Part shown: positions 1-7,086 of the stretch, one piece after another
Layout of the letters: each line of letters opens with the position of its first letter
Position numbering within the stretch: the first letter of the stretch is position 1
Source of the DNA: JACKOD01 sp041591635
Lineage (GTDB): Bacteria; Pseudomonadota; Gammaproteobacteria; Pseudomonadales; Oleiphilaceae
Direction: 5' to 3'
Length of the DNA stretch: 18,783 nucleotides
Assembly (NCBI GenBank): GCA_041591635.1
Contig: JBFHRO010000039.1
Span: forward strand, 1-18,783
Position numbers and translations under genes: made by a program
The notes under the pieces: model-generated
Databases searched by the model: none
Seen by the model: only the letters and a program-made list of their open reading frames with translations
What the model was told of the DNA's origin: nothing

Positions 1-1
1 G

Positions 2-388
2 CAGGGCGGTAACGTCGAACCGGTAACGTCTGGCGTTCTCCCTGATCCCCCGCCATTGCTGGCTGTAACGTTGGTAACGCCGGCTTTTGCGACAGCGGCA
101 ACGAGCGCGGTCAAGACGCCTCCGGTTACGTCGGATACGTCACCCGATACCCCGGATGTAACCGCGAAACCCGCGCCGTTGCGGGCGGTTACGCCGATTA
201 CGTCAGTTACGCCTGAAAAAGTCATGCCTGCAATTGCGTCACACCAATCGGTCTCTGTGTGGGTATGCCGGGTGGACGGCCGGGAATTCTCGGTCATCGA
301 CCCAAGCCGTCGGTCCGAGACGGAAATGCGCCAGGCGCTGCGGGAACGCTTCGGGGTGCGGTTGCAGGATGCCCGGCGCTGGAGGTAG
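2..388 (+). CDS. C-terminal part of a Val-Thr-Pro-repeat protein of unknown function (5' truncated by window edge)
   Basis: The frame is open from the window edge to a TAG at 386-388. The first ~75 codons encode a low-complexity linker built on (V/I)-T-(P/S) tripeptides; the last ~45 residues look folded, with a motif like CRVDGREFSVID followed by an Arg/Glu-rich helix ending DARRW. Long Val-Thr-Pro linkers of this kind occur, as far as I recall, in phage and integrative-element accessory proteins, but I do not recognise a named family. It lies on the 3' side of a tRNA gene next to toxin-antitoxin remnants, which supports an island origin. High GC makes chance open frames common, so the reading frame itself is only moderately certain. 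Confidence 0.45.
   Translation, partial: QGGNVEPVTSGVLPDPPPLLAVTLVTPAFATAATSAVKTPPVTSDTSPDTPDVTAKPAPLRAVTPITSVTPEKVMPAIASHQSVSVWVCRVDGREFSVIDPSRRSETEMRQALRERFGVRLQDARRWR
8..214 (+). repeat. Imperfect 9-bp tandem repeat, roughly GGTTACGYC
   Basis: Units related to GGTAACGTC or GGTTACGCC recur at 8-16, 22-30, 64-81, 124-141 and 187-213, often exactly 9 bases apart. In the open frame they encode Val-Thr-Pro/Ser steps. The 9-base period equals three codons, so the simplest reading is an expanded coding microrepeat rather than a set of protein-binding sites. Confidence 0.6.
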
Positions 389-396
389 GGCGCGGG

Positions 397-747
397 GTGT
401 GGCGTTTCACGACACTGTCAACGGGATGCGGGGCGCAGGGAGGCGCCCGCTTTGCCTGCCAGGTAAAGAGCCTGGATTGGGTGGTCCGCAAGGCCAGCTT
501 CAACCGCAAGATCGCGCCCCGGGAATTGGCGGAAGTGCGGGCCAGGATAGCGGCGCTGGTGGTACAGCTTGGCTTCGAAAAGATCGAGCGAGAAGGGTCT
601 CGGGTCGTGTTTTTGGAACGGAATTTTAGTTTTGCCATCCGTTCGCACAAGTCGTATCCGGAAAATCACATCAAGGGAGGCGCCCTGAAAGATACATATA
701 CCAAAAAAATATGGTACCTGCCGCCTTTTCGCGGCCTAAAATACTGA
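397..747 (+). CDS. HicA-like toxin, probable remnant
   Basis: The proposed GTG start at 397 follows a GGAGG at 381-385 (11-base spacing, a little long) and gives 116 residues. The middle of the protein (IAALVVQLGF followed by EREGSRVVF) resembles the HicA mRNA-interferase core, in which an 'LLxxLGFE' helix precedes 'GSxxxF'. A His then lies near a GALKD segment, as in many HicA proteins. The normal HicA 'GSHHxF' histidine is replaced (GSRVVF), although some HicA subgroups also read GSR. The N-terminal ~35 residues match nothing I know, and the last ~15 run into AT-rich sequence and look unlike the family end. A HicB gene follows at 909, but after 161 bases instead of the usual few. I infer a decayed or diverged toxin; it could also be an unrelated short protein. 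Confidence 0.4.
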   Translation: MWRFTTLSTGCGAQGGARFACQVKSLDWVVRKASFNRKIAPRELAEVRARIAALVVQLGFEKIEREGSRVVFLERNFSFAIRSHKSYPENHIKGGALKDTYTKKIWYLPPFRGLKY

Positions 748-755
748 GTAATACC

Positions 756-777
756 ATGATTTAAATAATAAAATCAT
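756..777. repeat. AT-rich inverted repeat
   Basis: ATGATTT at 756-762 and AAATCAT at 771-777 form a perfect 7-bp inverted repeat with an 8-base spacer, just after the HicA-like stop codon. No U-tract follows, so it is not a standard terminator. Confidence 0.5.
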
Positions 778-802
778 AATGCTATCGCGGGTTGCTTGTC
801 GG

Positions 803-834
803 TTTCGCGGAAAAATCGCGAGAAATCCGCGAAA
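803..834. promoter_or_regulatory. Inverted repeat upstream of hicB, candidate operator
   Basis: TTTCGCGGA at 803-811 and TCCGCGAAA at 826-834 form a perfect 9-bp inverted repeat with a 14-base spacer. The spacer contains TCGCGA, itself a palindrome (816-821). It lies 75 bases before the hicB start. HicB proteins normally repress their own operon through a C-terminal DNA-binding domain, so an operator here is expected by analogy, but this HicB lacks that domain. There is no T-run for termination on either strand. Confidence 0.4.
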
Positions 835-908
835 ACAATAAAAGTGGGGCTTCAGTCCTTTTTGTCCATAAAAGATGTTAAGCGGTGCCTTAAAGAAAGA
901 GGCGACTT

Positions 909-1178
909 ATGACATACATGGAATATAAGGGGTATCTCGGAACCATCAAGCCCCAGCTTGACGACAATACCCTGTACGGAAGGCTGGCCTTTATTCGTGA
1001 CCTTGTGACCTGCGAGGCGGCGAGCCTGCGAAAAGAGTTCGAGACTTCCGTTAATGACTATCAGGACTTTTACCGCGAGCAGGGCGAGGAGTCCGATAAG
1101 CCACGCAAGGGGGCGTTTGACGTCAGGACCGGGCTGGAGCTTCATCGTGTCGCCGAGGCGAATATTCCGAGCCGTTGA
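909..1178 (+). CDS. hicB: HicB-family antitoxin, truncated before the ribbon-helix-helix domain
   Basis: The 89-residue product opens MTYMEYKGYLGTI and contains an FETSVNDYQDFYRE stretch, 'KPRKGAF' and 'DVRTGLELH'. This order is typical of the HicB partial RNase H-like antitoxin fold running into its ribbon-helix-helix (RHH). Family members continue ~25-30 residues past 'ELH' with a second helix of the type 'GxSLNQWxxEAL'. Here the protein stops after ten more residues, and I see no frameshift that restores the missing part. GAGG at 899-902 with a 6-base spacing is a good ribosome binding site, so translation appears intact. It could still bind a HicA toxin but probably not its operator. The HicA-like frame upstream is the expected partner, unusually far away. 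Confidence 0.75.
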   Translation: MTYMEYKGYLGTIKPQLDDNTLYGRLAFIRDLVTCEAASLRKEFETSVNDYQDFYREQGEESDKPRKGAFDVRTGLELHRVAEANIPSR

Positions 1179-1210
1179 TGAAAGCGGGTTGCACAGCGGT
1201 TACACGGATT

Positions 1211-1246
1211 CCAAAAAGCAAAAAGGCCGGTTGTTTAAACCGGCCT
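1211..1246 (-). terminator. Intrinsic terminator of the tRNA-fMet transcript
   Basis: AGGCCGGTT (1224-1232) pairs perfectly with AACCGGCCT (1238-1246) around a 5-base loop. Read on the minus strand, the hairpin is followed by TTTTTGCTTTTTGG. It lies 16 bases past the tRNA 3' end, so it ends the tRNA transcript. No U-tract follows on the plus strand. Confidence 0.85.
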
Positions 1247-1262
1247 AAGTGCTTGATAAATT

Positions 1263-1339
<77 letters not shown>

Positions 1340-1346
1340 TCAACGT

Positions 1347-1382
1347 GGGGCGCATATTATAGATGACACCCTGTGCTGTCAA
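1347..1382 (-). promoter_or_regulatory. Stable-RNA-type sigma70 promoter for tRNA-fMet
   Basis: On the minus strand, TTGACA (complement of 1377-1382) precedes TATAAT (1356-1361) with a 15-base spacer, or the overlapping TAATAT (1354-1359) with 17 bases. The bases after the -10 are GCGCCCC (1347-1353), a GC-rich discriminator. This is the arrangement known for stringently controlled rRNA and tRNA promoters that respond to ppGpp/DksA. Confidence 0.8.
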
Positions 1383-1512
1383 CGCTTTTTTAGGGAAGCA
1401 CTGACATTCTTTGAGCCCGCCGGCGAGACTGCTGCATTTGTGAATAAATACGGTGAGTTTGATTTAAATTGTACAAATGGGTGTTTATTACGTGTCGCAC
1501 AGCGATTTTTGT

Positions 1513-1527
1513 CTAAACTGGGTTTAG
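1513..1527. promoter_or_regulatory. 15-bp palindrome upstream of the diguanylate cyclase
   Basis: CTAAAC (1513-1518), a TGG centre, and GTTTAG (1522-1527) make a perfect inverted repeat of operator size about 95 bases before the cyclase start. No regulator can be named. A chance palindrome is possible. Confidence 0.25.
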
Positions 1528-1621
1528 CCTTAAAAACCGTACGGTTGCTGTGCCAACGCCGGTTGGCGAGGCGTAGGACATCTCCTTGTATGTGATGCCA
1601 CTGTGTTTGCCGAGATCCTGG

Positions 1622-2677
1622 ATGAGCAGTATTGACGATCTGATTGAAACCGCACGCCGCAATGAAGACATTGCTCGGCGGCTGTTTGATATCGAGGTGC
1701 AGGTGCTGAATCTGTCGCACTGCAAGGATTTTGTCGAACAGCTGCTCGACAAGGTTAAAAGCGGGTTCAATATTGATTATGTCTGGCTCACGCTCACCGA
1801 CAGTTCGGCCAATGATTTTTTGCGCCAGGCGCTGGCCTCGGTCGAAATGATGCAGGTGCGGGTGGTGCCTACGCTGGATTTTTTGCAGGCAACCCAGAGT
1901 ACCCGAACGCCGGTACTGGTTAATCGCGGACTGGCGCGCTATCGGATTCTCACACCGAAAGAAATCTACGAGCAGATACAGTCGATGGCGGTGCTGCCTT
2001 TGGTGATGAATAACTCCATCATTGGCAGTCTTAAGTTGGGGGCCGGTTGTGGTGAGCGTTATAACCCCGACAAAGACAGCTTTTTTCTTGCCCAACTGGC
2101 GGTGAAGGTTTCGCTGTCGCTGACCAGTGTGGCAGCCCGGGAGCAGATCAATTTTCTGGCCACGCGCGATCCGCTCACCCGCTTGCGCAATCGTCGCGAG
2201 ATGGAAGACAGTATCGAACGGGAATTGAGCCGGATTCGCCGCCACCCCATGCCGCTGGCACTGGTGTTTATCGATTGTGATGATTTCAAGCCGGTGAACG
2301 ATACCTTTGGCCATGACTGCGGCGATGCCTATTTGAAGCATGTGGCCGGCTATTTGAGCGACATGATTCGTTTGAGTGACAGCGCGTTCCGGTTTGCCGG
2401 TGACGAGTTCGTGTTGCTGTTGCCCAATCAGAACGCCGAGGGCGCGGCCGTCATTGCCCAGCGCATTCGCGATCAGTTGCTGGAGTCCCCCTTGGACTAT
2501 CAGGGCATCAAGGTGCCGGTTTCCATCAGCTTTGGTGTGGCCTGTACCGAGCAGCTGAGTGAGCTTTCGTCGAAAAACCTCCTCAAGCTGGCCGATCAGA
2601 AACTCTACGAAATGAAAAAGCTCAAGCCTGCTCGCTCTCGCGGTAGGCGCCCGGTGTCAGCCCAGTCCATTTCTTGA
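1622..2677 (+). CDS. Diguanylate cyclase with an N-terminal GAF/DUF484-like sensor domain
   Basis: It likely makes the second messenger cyclic di-GMP from two GTP molecules. From the ATG at 1622 the protein is 351 residues. Residues ~1-175 resemble a DUF484/GAF-like ligand-sensing domain, with no signal peptide or membrane segment, so it is cytosolic. Residues ~178-335 are the GGDEF domain, opening with the typical DPLTRLRNRR. The active-site loop reads AGDEF (259-263), a variant usually still active. RLSD (250-253), placed as RxxD five residues earlier, is a product-inhibition I-site. The start is uncertain: TTG 1586 or ATG 1595 would add 9-12 residues, but family similarity begins at SSIDDLIETARR. 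Its last 56 bases overlap the end of the convergent regulator gene. Confidence 0.9.
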   Translation: MSSIDDLIETARRNEDIARRLFDIEVQVLNLSHCKDFVEQLLDKVKSGFNIDYVWLTLTDSSANDFLRQALASVEMMQVRVVPTLDFLQATQSTRTPVLVNRGLARYRILTPKEIYEQIQSMAVLPLVMNNSIIGSLKLGAGCGERYNPDKDSFFLAQLAVKVSLSLTSVAAREQINFLATRDPLTRLRNRREMEDSIERELSRIRRHPMPLALVFIDCDDFKPVNDTFGHDCGDAYLKHVAGYLSDMIRLSDSAFRFAGDEFVLLLPNQNAEGAAVIAQRIRDQLLESPLDYQGIKVPVSISFGVACTEQLSELSSKNLLKLADQKLYEMKKLKPARSRGRRPVSAQSIS

Positions 2678-3629
2678 AAGCACGGTGAAAAGTGCTGGGC
2701 TCGGTAAAGCCGACCATAAAGGCGATATCGTTAATGGAATACTCCTTGCGGCTGAGGTGATAAATGGCCTGATCACGCCGCAGGTTGTCTTTTATTTCCT
2801 GATAGGAGGTATTCTCTTCCCGCAGCCGCCGGCGCAAGGTTTGGGGGCTGGTGTACAGGTGCTGGGCCACGGTTTCAAAGGCCGGCAGTTCTTGCCTTAA
2901 ATCGCGCCCGATAAATGCCCGCACCAGTGCAGTATGGCTGGTTTTGTCGTCGGGTCGTGCCAGCAAGTCCGCCGGAGATGATTTGAGGAACTCCTTCAGG
3001 GCCGGTTCGTCACGGATGATTGGCAGGGCCAGAAAGCGTTGATTAAAGGTGAGGCACGTCCGGGGTTGATTGAACTTCACCTCGCCATAAAAGAGGTGCT
3101 TGTATTCCTCGAGGTGAGGCGGCGGGGAGTAGTTGAGGCAGACTTCATCCAGTACGATTTGCTGGCCTGTGAGCCAGCACGATAGTCGATGCCAGATAAC
3201 CAGCAGGCTTTCTTGCAGGAAATGGTCAGGGTCATGCAGCTCCTGCCGCTGCTCAACGATCAGCGATGCCTGACGCCCCTGCTTTTCGAGCCGCATGATC
3301 AATGGGTTGTCGAACAGGTTGTAGAACAGGTAACCCCGTTTGTACACGCTTTCGAGCGTATGGCAGTGAATGGTCAGATAGCAAAAGGTCGCAAAGGTAC
3401 CGGAGCGGCTGGGAATGGTGCCAAAGCCCATGTATTCATCGTCCAGCGTCAGCCACAGTAACTGCATCAAACGGGTGTATTGAACGCCGGTGACCCGTGC
3501 GCCGGGCTGGTTTAACAAGGTGGGATCAATACCCGCCTGCAGCAGCATCTGCTGGGTGTCGAACCCCCGGCGTCGAGCCCCCCCAAGGGCGGCCTGAACA
3601 AAATGGCTGGATACCGTCAGCTTGGCCAT
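2622..3629 (-). CDS. AraC-family transcriptional regulator with arabinose-binding-like N-terminus
   Basis: The 335-residue protein starts at MAKLTVSSHFVQ, behind GGAGG 11 bases upstream on the minus strand. An upstream in-frame start would add 36 unlikely residues. Residues ~20-210 resemble the AraC-type arabinose-binding-like ligand domain found in OruR-like regulators. The last ~100 residues hold the double helix-turn-helix, with TSPQTLRRRL for the first recognition helix and IAFMVGFTEPSTFHRAFKKW for the second. It is divergent from the CoA-racemase-like gene at 3931, the usual layout for a local activator; that target and its ligand are inference. The gene ends inside the diguanylate cyclase coding sequence. 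Confidence 0.9.
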   Translation of the reverse strand: MAKLTVSSHFVQAALGGARRRGFDTQQMLLQAGIDPTLLNQPGARVTGVQYTRLMQLLWLTLDDEYMGFGTIPSRSGTFATFCYLTIHCHTLESVYKRGYLFYNLFDNPLIMRLEKQGRQASLIVEQRQELHDPDHFLQESLLVIWHRLSCWLTGQQIVLDEVCLNYSPPPHLEEYKHLFYGEVKFNQPRTCLTFNQRFLALPIIRDEPALKEFLKSSPADLLARPDDKTSHTALVRAFIGRDLRQELPAFETVAQHLYTSPQTLRRRLREENTSYQEIKDNLRRDQAIYHLSRKEYSINDIAFMVGFTEPSTFHRAFKKWTGLTPGAYRESEQA

Positions 3630-3930
3630 GCGCGATTGATCCTCCCGCGGTGCTCTGTGTCCGGGCAGGATGCGTTCCTGCCTTCGTGAGTTGTGGCAAT
3701 GACATGGATGGTATAAGCCCCGGGGGGCGAACTGCAAGACACAGGGGTATTGGACTGTTGCGATCGGCCCCCTGTGTTGTGAGCATAGCGTATTGGCAAG
3801 CCATTCTGGTGGATTTGATCATTGGAGCAAGCCGGGCCATTGAGGTAGCGTGATGCCGGTATGCCTGACGGTACTGCGGTTTCAGCGGGAAAGGTTGGGT
3901 CGGTTGGTATGATGACTGGAGCAAGATTAC
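3630..3930. other. Divergent intergenic region between the AraC regulator and the CoA racemase
   Basis: These 301 bases carry no convincing gene; the short open frames found on both strands lack family features. GGAG at 3918-3921 is the ribosome binding site of the racemase. A perfect inverted repeat at 3664-3682 is listed separately. I found no clear -35/-10 pair for either direction. Confidence 0.6.
3664..3682. promoter_or_regulatory. Inverted repeat in the leader of the AraC regulator
   Basis: GGCAGGA (3664-3670) and TCCTGCC (3676-3682) form a perfect 7-bp stem with a 5-base loop, 35-53 bases upstream of the regulator's start on its own strand. It could be an autoregulatory operator or an mRNA hairpin. 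AraC proteins often bind direct rather than inverted repeats, so the assignment is weak. Confidence 0.35.
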
Positions 3931-5130
3931 GTGACTAGCCCCTTGAATGGATTGAAAATTCTCGATTTCTCCACCTTGCTTCCCGGCCCCTACGCGTCAA
4001 TGTTGCTGGCCGACATGGGGGCAGAGGTGTTGCGGGTGGAGTCACCGAACCGGATGGATCTTGTGCGGGCCATGCCGCCGCAGGTGCCTTGCGAGGGCGG
4101 GCAGGTGTCTGCGGTGCACGCCTTTCTCAATCGGGGCAAGCGGTCTATCGCACTGGATTTGAAGCGCCCGCAGGCGATCGACATTGTGCGCGAGCTGGTG
4201 CGCGAGTACGACATTGTGCTGGAGCAGTTTCGCCCCGGTGTGATGGACCGGCTGGGCATTGGTTATACGGCGCTCAGTGCGATCAATCCCGGACTCATTT
4301 ATTGTGCGATTACCGGCTACGGTCAAACCGGGCCTTACGCGCATCGCGCCGGGCATGACATCAACTATCTGGCGCTGTCCGGGGTGGCGAGCTACAGCGG
4401 CAGGCGCGGGCAGGGCCCTTCGCCACTGGGTGTTCAACTGGCCGATGTGGCCGGCGGCTCTCACCATGCGGTCATGGGAATTCTGGCGGCAGTGATTGCT
4501 CGGCAGCAGACGGGCAAAGGGCAGTGCGTCGATATCAGCATGACCGACGCCGCCTTTGCACTGAATGCCATGAGCCTGGCCGGATTCCTCGCCGGGGGTG
4601 AAATGCCTGTAGCCGAAAGCCAATGGCTAAACGGCGGCAGCTTCTACGATTATTATGCAACTTCCGACGGCCGCTACCTGGCCGTAGGCGGGCTGGAACC
4701 CCAGTTTTTGCAAGGTTTGTTCACGGCGCTCGGCCGGCCAGACATGGCGAGCCTGGCGGCCAGCCTGCGCAGCGAAGATCAGCAGAAGGTCAAGGCATTC
4801 CTTGGTCAGACCCTGGCGAGTCAATGCCTGGCTCACTGGTGCGAGTTCTTCAAGACCCTGGATGTCTGTGTCGAACCCGTGTTAACCCTTGACGAAGCGG
4901 TCAAACATCCCCAGTTGCAGGCACGCAACATGGTGCTTGCGGTCGCCAATGGCGATCAGACCTTGCTGCAGCCCGGCGTGGCGATCAGGTTTTCCAATGC
5001 CTCCTGCACTCCGGGGCCTGCCGGGACAAGGGCAGGGCACCACACCGTCGAGATCCTGCAAGCCCTGAAGTACAGTGCCGAGCAAATCGACGCCTTGCGC
5101 CGCGAGGGGGTGATCAAGGTGATCAACTAG
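3931..5130 (+). CDS. CoA-transferase family III protein, probable alpha-methylacyl-CoA racemase
   Basis: It likely interconverts (R)- and (S)-2-methylacyl-CoA esters, a step needed to degrade methyl-branched fatty acids or sterol side chains. The 399-residue protein starts at GTG 3931 behind GGAG with a 9-base spacing. It opens with LKILDFSTLLPGPYASMLLADMGAEVLRVE, as family III (CaiB/BaiF) proteins do. The residues aligning with the catalytic triad of Mycobacterium tuberculosis racemase MCR (H126, D156, E241) are all present: H142 in GHDINY, D172 in QLADVAGG and E256 in GLEPQF. This favours racemase over CoA-transferase, which uses a different Asp. The true substrate is unknown. A divergent AraC regulator is its likely controller. 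Confidence 0.85.
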   Translation: MTSPLNGLKILDFSTLLPGPYASMLLADMGAEVLRVESPNRMDLVRAMPPQVPCEGGQVSAVHAFLNRGKRSIALDLKRPQAIDIVRELVREYDIVLEQFRPGVMDRLGIGYTALSAINPGLIYCAITGYGQTGPYAHRAGHDINYLALSGVASYSGRRGQGPSPLGVQLADVAGGSHHAVMGILAAVIARQQTGKGQCVDISMTDAAFALNAMSLAGFLAGGEMPVAESQWLNGGSFYDYYATSDGRYLAVGGLEPQFLQGLFTALGRPDMASLAASLRSEDQQKVKAFLGQTLASQCLAHWCEFFKTLDVCVEPVLTLDEAVKHPQLQARNMVLAVANGDQTLLQPGVAIRFSNASCTPGPAGTRAGHHTVEILQALKYSAEQIDALRREGVIKVIN

Positions 5131-5220
5131 GTAGCGGCACTACAGCGCCACAGCATTTGGCGTTCTGCAAGTCGCGGTGTACCATTTCGAACAGATACTG
5201 TTTTTGTATAAGTGACTGAA

Positions 5221-5802
5221 ATGGACATACCCGACGAAACCCAACTCTTTTTTGCCGAAATGAATGATGTGGCGCCGCTCAAGACCAGCGACAAGGCCGA
5301 CGTTCAGGCCAGGAACGAGGTGACTCCCGGTCAGGTTCTGCGGCGTGTCGCGGCGGTCACCGAGACCCCGGTAGATGACAATTTCCTGTCGGACAGTCTG
5401 TTCAAGCCGCTGGGTTCCAACGATGTGCTCGAATTTCGCCGCGACGGTGTCCAGTTGGGTGTGTATAAAAAACTGCGCCTGGGCAAATACGAAATCGAGG
5501 CCCGGCTCGATTTGCACAAGCTGAGCGTCGAAGAAGCCCGGCGCGAGGTGTTTGAGTTCATTCGCCACTGCTACCGTTACGGATTGCGTACGGTCATTAT
5601 TTTGCATGGCAAAGGTGATAGATCGGCCGATAAGGTGGCCTTACTGAAAAGCTATTTGGCGATCTGGTTACCCGAAATCGATGAGGTGATGGCTATGCAC
5701 AGCGCCCAGCGACATCATGGCGGTACCGGAGCTGTGTACGTTTTGCTGAAAAAATCGGAGCGTGAGCGTCAGAATAACCGTGAGCGCCACGGATTGCGTT
5801 GA
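5221..5802 (+). CDS. smrA: Smr-domain protein, SmrA-like DNA endonuclease
   Basis: The 193-residue protein has the C-terminal Smr domain: LDLHKLSVEEA (96-106), HGKG (129-132) and the closing GGTGAVYVLLK (167-177). Stand-alone Smr proteins of this length in gammaproteobacteria are called SmrA and cut or nick DNA; their cellular role is not settled. The first ~60 residues are acidic and low in motifs, as in the family. The start could instead be GTG 5212, and neither has a strong ribosome binding site. It follows the racemase after 90 bases and precedes the mtn operon's own promoter, so it is probably a separate unit. Confidence 0.88.
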   Translation: MDIPDETQLFFAEMNDVAPLKTSDKADVQARNEVTPGQVLRRVAAVTETPVDDNFLSDSLFKPLGSNDVLEFRRDGVQLGVYKKLRLGKYEIEARLDLHKLSVEEARREVFEFIRHCYRYGLRTVIILHGKGDRSADKVALLKSYLAIWLPEIDEVMAMHSAQRHHGGTGAVYVLLKKSERERQNNRERHGLR

Positions 5803-5830
5803 TGTCTTTGTGCTTGATCGGGTGATAATG

Positions 5831-5859
5831 CTGGCATGACGCACGCGCCCCGTTATAAT
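5831..5859 (+). promoter_or_regulatory. Sigma70 promoter of the mtnBDC operon
   Basis: CTGGCA (5831-5836, 4 of 6 to the consensus -35) and a perfect TATAAT (5854-5859) are separated by 17 bases. The mtnB start lies 47 bases beyond the -10 element. I see no SAM riboswitch-like structure in the short leader. Confidence 0.6.
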
Positions 5860-5905
5860 TGCCCGCACCTTATACCCCGGCGTTTTTCACTGGCAGGAGA
5901 TTGCT

Positions 5906-6529
5906 GTGTTCGACATTACCCGCTACGCCAAGGCCGCGCAGGAAATCATTCGCGCCGGACAATTTTTGTACAGCAAAGGCTGGTCACCCGCGACCAGCAG
6001 TAACTACTCCGCTCGTGTCGGGCCGCAGCATATTGCCATAACTGTGTCGGGCAAACACAAGGGGGAGCTGGGTGCGGGCGATATCATGGTGGTCGATCTC
6101 AATGGAGAGGCGGTGCAAAGTGATTGTCGCTCTTCTGCCGAAACTCTGTTGCACACGGTAATCTACGATCTTTTTCCTGCCGTGGGGGCCGTGCTGCACA
6201 CCCATTCGGTGGGCGCGACCGTGCTCAGCCGCACGGTGCAAGGCGATCATGTACAGTTTTCTGACTACGAATTGCAAAAGGCGTTTCCGGGGTACGATAC
6301 CCACGAAGGTCAGCTATCGCTGCCCGTATTTGACAATACCCAGGATATTGCGGCTCTGTCGCAGAAAAGCCGGTGCTATTTTGAGCAACACCCACAGGTA
6401 CCCGGTTATCTGATCCGTGGCCATGGTCTCTATACCTGGGGGGCGACCATGGCCGACTGTCTGCGCCATGTGGAGGCGCTCGAATTTCTGATTGCTTGTG
6501 AACTTGAAATGATGAGGTTGAGCCGATGA
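5906..6529 (+). CDS. mtnB: Methylthioribulose-1-phosphate dehydratase
   Basis: It dehydrates 5-methylthioribulose 1-phosphate to 2,3-diketo-5-methylthiopentyl-1-phosphate in the methionine salvage pathway, in the cytosol. The 207-residue protein is a class II aldolase/adducin-fold enzyme. Zinc ligands are visible as HTH (H98, H100) and H173 in RGHGLY; the N-terminal GWSPATSSNYSAR segment is typical of MtnB. The start is GTG 5906 behind AGGAGA at 5895-5900 (5-base spacing). Its stop overlaps the mtnD start as ATGA, so the two are translationally coupled. Confidence 0.95.
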   Translation: MFDITRYAKAAQEIIRAGQFLYSKGWSPATSSNYSARVGPQHIAITVSGKHKGELGAGDIMVVDLNGEAVQSDCRSSAETLLHTVIYDLFPAVGAVLHTHSVGATVLSRTVQGDHVQFSDYELQKAFPGYDTHEGQLSLPVFDNTQDIAALSQKSRCYFEQHPQVPGYLIRGHGLYTWGATMADCLRHVEALEFLIACELEMMRLSR

Positions 6530-7086
6530 GTAAACTGACTGTTTTTGCGCAAAGCGATCTGACCCGCCCGCAACTGGAAACCGGTGACAGCGCTGAGATC
6601 GCCCGGCTGCTGAACGAGAAAGGCATAAGGTTTGAGCATTGGCCGGTGCGTGAACTGCCAGCCGAAGCCACGAGTGACGACATCCTGGTGGCCTATGCCG
6701 AAGAAATCCAGCGCCTGCAGCGCGAGTGCGGCTTTGCGACGGCCGATGTGGTCAAACTGACCCCCGATCATCCGCAGCGTGCGGAGTTGCGTGCCAAATT
6801 TCTGGCTGAACATACGCATAGCGAAGATGAAGTCCGGTTTTTCGTCGAAGGTAAGGGGCTTTTTTATCTGCATTTGCAAGACAAGGTTTATGTGGTGCTC
6901 TGTGAGCAACAGGATCTCATCAGCGTACCCGATGGTGCCACCCACTGGTTCGACATGGGCCCGGCCCCCCGTTTTACCTGTATTCGCCTGTTCAGCAATC
7001 CGCAAGGCTGGGTCGCCCAGTTTACCGGTGACCCTATTGCTCAACAGGTTCCCGGTTGGGACGTACTGATGGGAGCAAGCCAGTGA
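6526..7086 (+). CDS. mtnD: Acireductone dioxygenase
   Basis: It cleaves the acireductone intermediate with O2. With Fe(II) the product is the methionine precursor 4-methylthio-2-oxobutanoate; with Ni(II) the product is methylthiopropionate, formate and CO. The 186-residue cupin has all four metal ligands, H96, H98 and E102 in EHTHSEDEV and H140 in GATHWF, at numbers matching the Klebsiella enzyme. The start overlaps the mtnB stop by 4 bases and the end overlaps the mtnC start. It acts after MtnC although encoded before it. Confidence 0.96.
   Translation: MSKLTVFAQSDLTRPQLETGDSAEIARLLNEKGIRFEHWPVRELPAEATSDDILVAYAEEIQRLQRECGFATADVVKLTPDHPQRAELRAKFLAEHTHSEDEVRFFVEGKGLFYLHLQDKVYVVLCEQQDLISVPDGATHWFDMGPAPRFTCIRLFSNPQGWVAQFTGDPIAQQVPGWDVLMGASQ

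Noticed and set aside
803..834. dif/Xer site or terminator
   Set aside because: The arms and spacer do not match a dif-like core of two 11-bp arms and 6-bp centre, and no T-tract follows on either strand.
1379..2341. 320-residue minus-strand open frame opposite the diguanylate cyclase
   Set aside because: It is antisense to a clear GGDEF gene, is His/Gln/Arg-rich with no domain, and has no start signal; a shadow frame of GC-rich DNA.
5803..5905. SAM-type riboswitch ahead of the methionine salvage genes
   Set aside because: The leader after the promoter is under 50 bases and shows no paired stems of a SAM aptamer.
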